A stretch of 14,199 nt of DNA from JBBIVB01 sp964567515 (GTDB lineage: Bacteria > Patescibacteriota > Patescibacteriia > Veblenbacterales > UBA10138): positions 1-14,199 of the forward strand of contig CAZMMW010000020.1 in NCBI GenBank assembly GCA_964567515.1. Direction: 5' to 3'. Made by a program: the position numbers and the translations under genes. How positions within the stretch are numbered: position 1 is the first letter of the stretch; the number at the start of each line of letters is the position of its first letter. The notes below the pieces were generated by a model. The model saw only the letters and a list, made by a program, of their open reading frames with translations, was not told the origin of the DNA and made no database searches. This document shows positions 12,755 through 14,199 of this stretch, piece by piece.

Positions 12755-14199
12755 ATGACAAAAATTCCTCTAATACCAATTGAAAATAGATTTACCTGGA
12801 TTTGTCCAACTAAACCTTATTATTTGGGATTGGTAGCTGTTTGGGCGGTTTATGGCGCTTATCAAAAATATCATTTGGGCTGGCCGCAAGGCTGGTTATT
12901 TTTTGTTAATAATGAACGATGTTACTTTTATGATTATTTAAGCGAGGTATATCGTAACGGACTGAAAACATTGGAACTTAGGTATAAAAGAAATGGACGA
13001 TTAAAAAATATCAAAAAGGAATATCAGCACGTAGTAAATGTTCTTAATAGACAAGCAGATAAAATAACGCCAGAGTTTTTACAAACATTATCCACTAAAC
13101 AATTAGTAATTTCGTATAGAAATTATCTAAAGCTCTTTAAAGAATTTTGGTTGCGAGCAATTTTTGCCGAACTTTCCGGTTACGGTTCTGAAGTATATTT
13201 AAATGAACATATTACAACTAAACTGATTAAAGATAAAAACCAGGCAATTAATATTTTGCTTAGACCGTCGGATTATAGTTTTTTTCAAAAAGAACAAATT
13301 GAACTTTTAAAAATATTAAAGAATATTAAAACGACTTTTAACAAAGACAAGGATTGGTTTAATTATTTAAATAGTCATCAAGCTTTAAAGAAGCAACTTA
13401 ATCAGCATACAGAAAAATTTAATTGGATCAATAATAGTTATTGGTCATGCCAACCTCAAACCCATAGTTATTTTTATAAGAAAGCTTTTGAGATAATTAA
13501 AGGGCCATTAAAGGCAGCTGCTTTATTAAAAAAGATAATAAACAATTTTAAGCAAGGTGAAAAGGATCGGCAAAAAATATTAAAATTCATACCTTCTGGG
13601 GAATTAAAAACTTACGCCCAAGGTGCGGGGGAGAGTGTGGCTTGGCATGATGATAAAAAAGGTCAGCAGTTAAAATTTCAGCGGGCTTTTCATTATTTCT
13701 TACAAGAATTTTCCCGACGTTTTAAGATTTCTTTTGTAGATCTATTGAACTGTTTACCGGACGAAATTGATAAAATTATTAAATCAGGAAAATTACCTAA
13801 GGATAAATTAAAAAAGAGAAAGAAAATATTTCTTTTGCAAGTAGGCACCAGACAGATAAAAATTATTACTGGTCAAGAAGTAGGGCGGGCTTTTAGATTT
13901 TATAGCAAAAAGAAAGTAGAAAAGGTCAAGCAAATCCAAGGTTTGGCAGTATCAACCAAAGGAAAAATTACAGGAAGAGTTAGAATTATTGATAGTTCAA
14001 AAGATATAAGAAAGATGAGAGAGAAGGAAATTTTGGTAGCGGAAATGACCAGTCCTGAATATATTTTAGCTTTACGCAAAGCATTGGCGGTTATTACTGA
14101 CGACGGTGGAATGACTTGTCATGCGGCTATTGTTAGTCGGGAACTTGGCATTCCTTGTATTGTTGGCACTAAAATCGCTACTAAAGTTTTAAAAGACGG
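12755..14199 (+). CDS. PEP-utilising swivelling (mobile) domain protein copy C (3' end outside window)
   Basis: An ATG at 12755 opens 481 codons that run off the right edge; only about 15 residues should be missing, judging from copies A and B. Residues 1-390 are a basic, mostly helical region without ATP-grasp signatures. It has an aromatic N-terminus (WPQGWLFFVNN, 43-53), an EQ motif at 170-181, HTEKFNW (218-224) and an Asp/Arg-rich helix pair near 300-340. Residues 394-481 are the mobile domain: GRVRIID (407-413), ILVAEMTSPEY (426-436) and TDDGGMTCHAAI with putative phosphohistidine His456, followed by GTKIATKVLKDG. This is the most complete full-length copy in the window and serves as the template for reading the broken copy A. 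The start has no Shine-Dalgarno sequence. Function unknown; PEP synthase or dikinase activity is unlikely without the other domains. Confidence 0.88.
   Translation, partial: MTKIPLIPIENRFTWICPTKPYYLGLVAVWAVYGAYQKYHLGWPQGWLFFVNNERCYFYDYLSEVYRNGLKTLELRYKRNGRLKNIKKEYQHVVNVLNRQADKITPEFLQTLSTKQLVISYRNYLKLFKEFWLRAIFAELSGYGSEVYLNEHITTKLIKDKNQAINILLRPSDYSFFQKEQIELLKILKNIKTTFNKDKDWFNYLNSHQALKKQLNQHTEKFNWINNSYWSCQPQTHSYFYKKAFEIIKGPLKAAALLKKIINNFKQGEKDRQKILKFIPSGELKTYAQGAGESVAWHDDKKGQQLKFQRAFHYFLQEFSRRFKISFVDLLNCLPDEIDKIIKSGKLPKDKLKKRKKIFLLQVGTRQIKIITGQEVGRAFRFYSKKKVEKVKQIQGLAVSTKGKITGRVRIIDSSKDIRKMREKEILVAEMTSPEYILALRKALAVITDDGGMTCHAAIVSRELGIPCIVGTKIATKVLKD

Overview
All genes in this AT-rich window lie on the + strand, in short, tightly packed operons that use the standard code (TGA is a stop). 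Start sites mostly lack a Shine-Dalgarno sequence. The content suggests a Candidatus Patescibacteria (CPR) genome, probably Parcubacteria-like: several proteins ending in a PEP-utilising 'swivelling' phosphohistidine domain without a visible ATP-grasp domain, a surface-glycan gene set, compact essential genes and REP/MITE-like intergenic elements. The lineage is an inference from gene content; no rRNA is present to confirm it.

Layout. 1-1087: a PEP-mobile-domain gene (copy A) that enters from the left edge and is split by an apparent one-base insertion in an A7 run at 252-258. 1106-1197: an intergenic nested inverted repeat. 1208-6509: one likely operon with a GT2 glycosyltransferase, an O-antigen-ligase/polymerase-like membrane protein, two more GT2 enzymes and PEP-mobile-domain copy B. 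6572-8673: mreB followed after 2 nt by a GT4 glycosyltransferase. 8715-8828: a MITE-like element with 10-bp terminal inverted repeats. 8845-11384: a DNA polymerase III delta'-like clamp-loader gene, a lipoprotein with seven Asp-box repeats (Ycf48-like propeller), and frr. 11474-12583: rseP-type site-2 protease. 12591-12700: a cluster of decayed repeat units of the same family as 8715-8828. 12755-14199: PEP-mobile-domain copy C, cut by the right edge.

How the parts may fit. The 1208-6509 operon looks like a surface polysaccharide or glycoprotein assembly module: cytoplasmic GT2 enzymes build the glycan and the multi-pass protein polymerises or transfers it outside. MreB plus GT4 adds shape and envelope functions. 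The 8845-12583 block is core housekeeping (replication, ribosome recycling, membrane proteolysis) with a propeller lipoprotein inserted. The most unusual feature is the threefold occurrence of a PEP-synthase-type swivelling His domain fused to uncharacterised, mostly helical N-terminal regions. One copy is translationally spaced inside the glycan operon.
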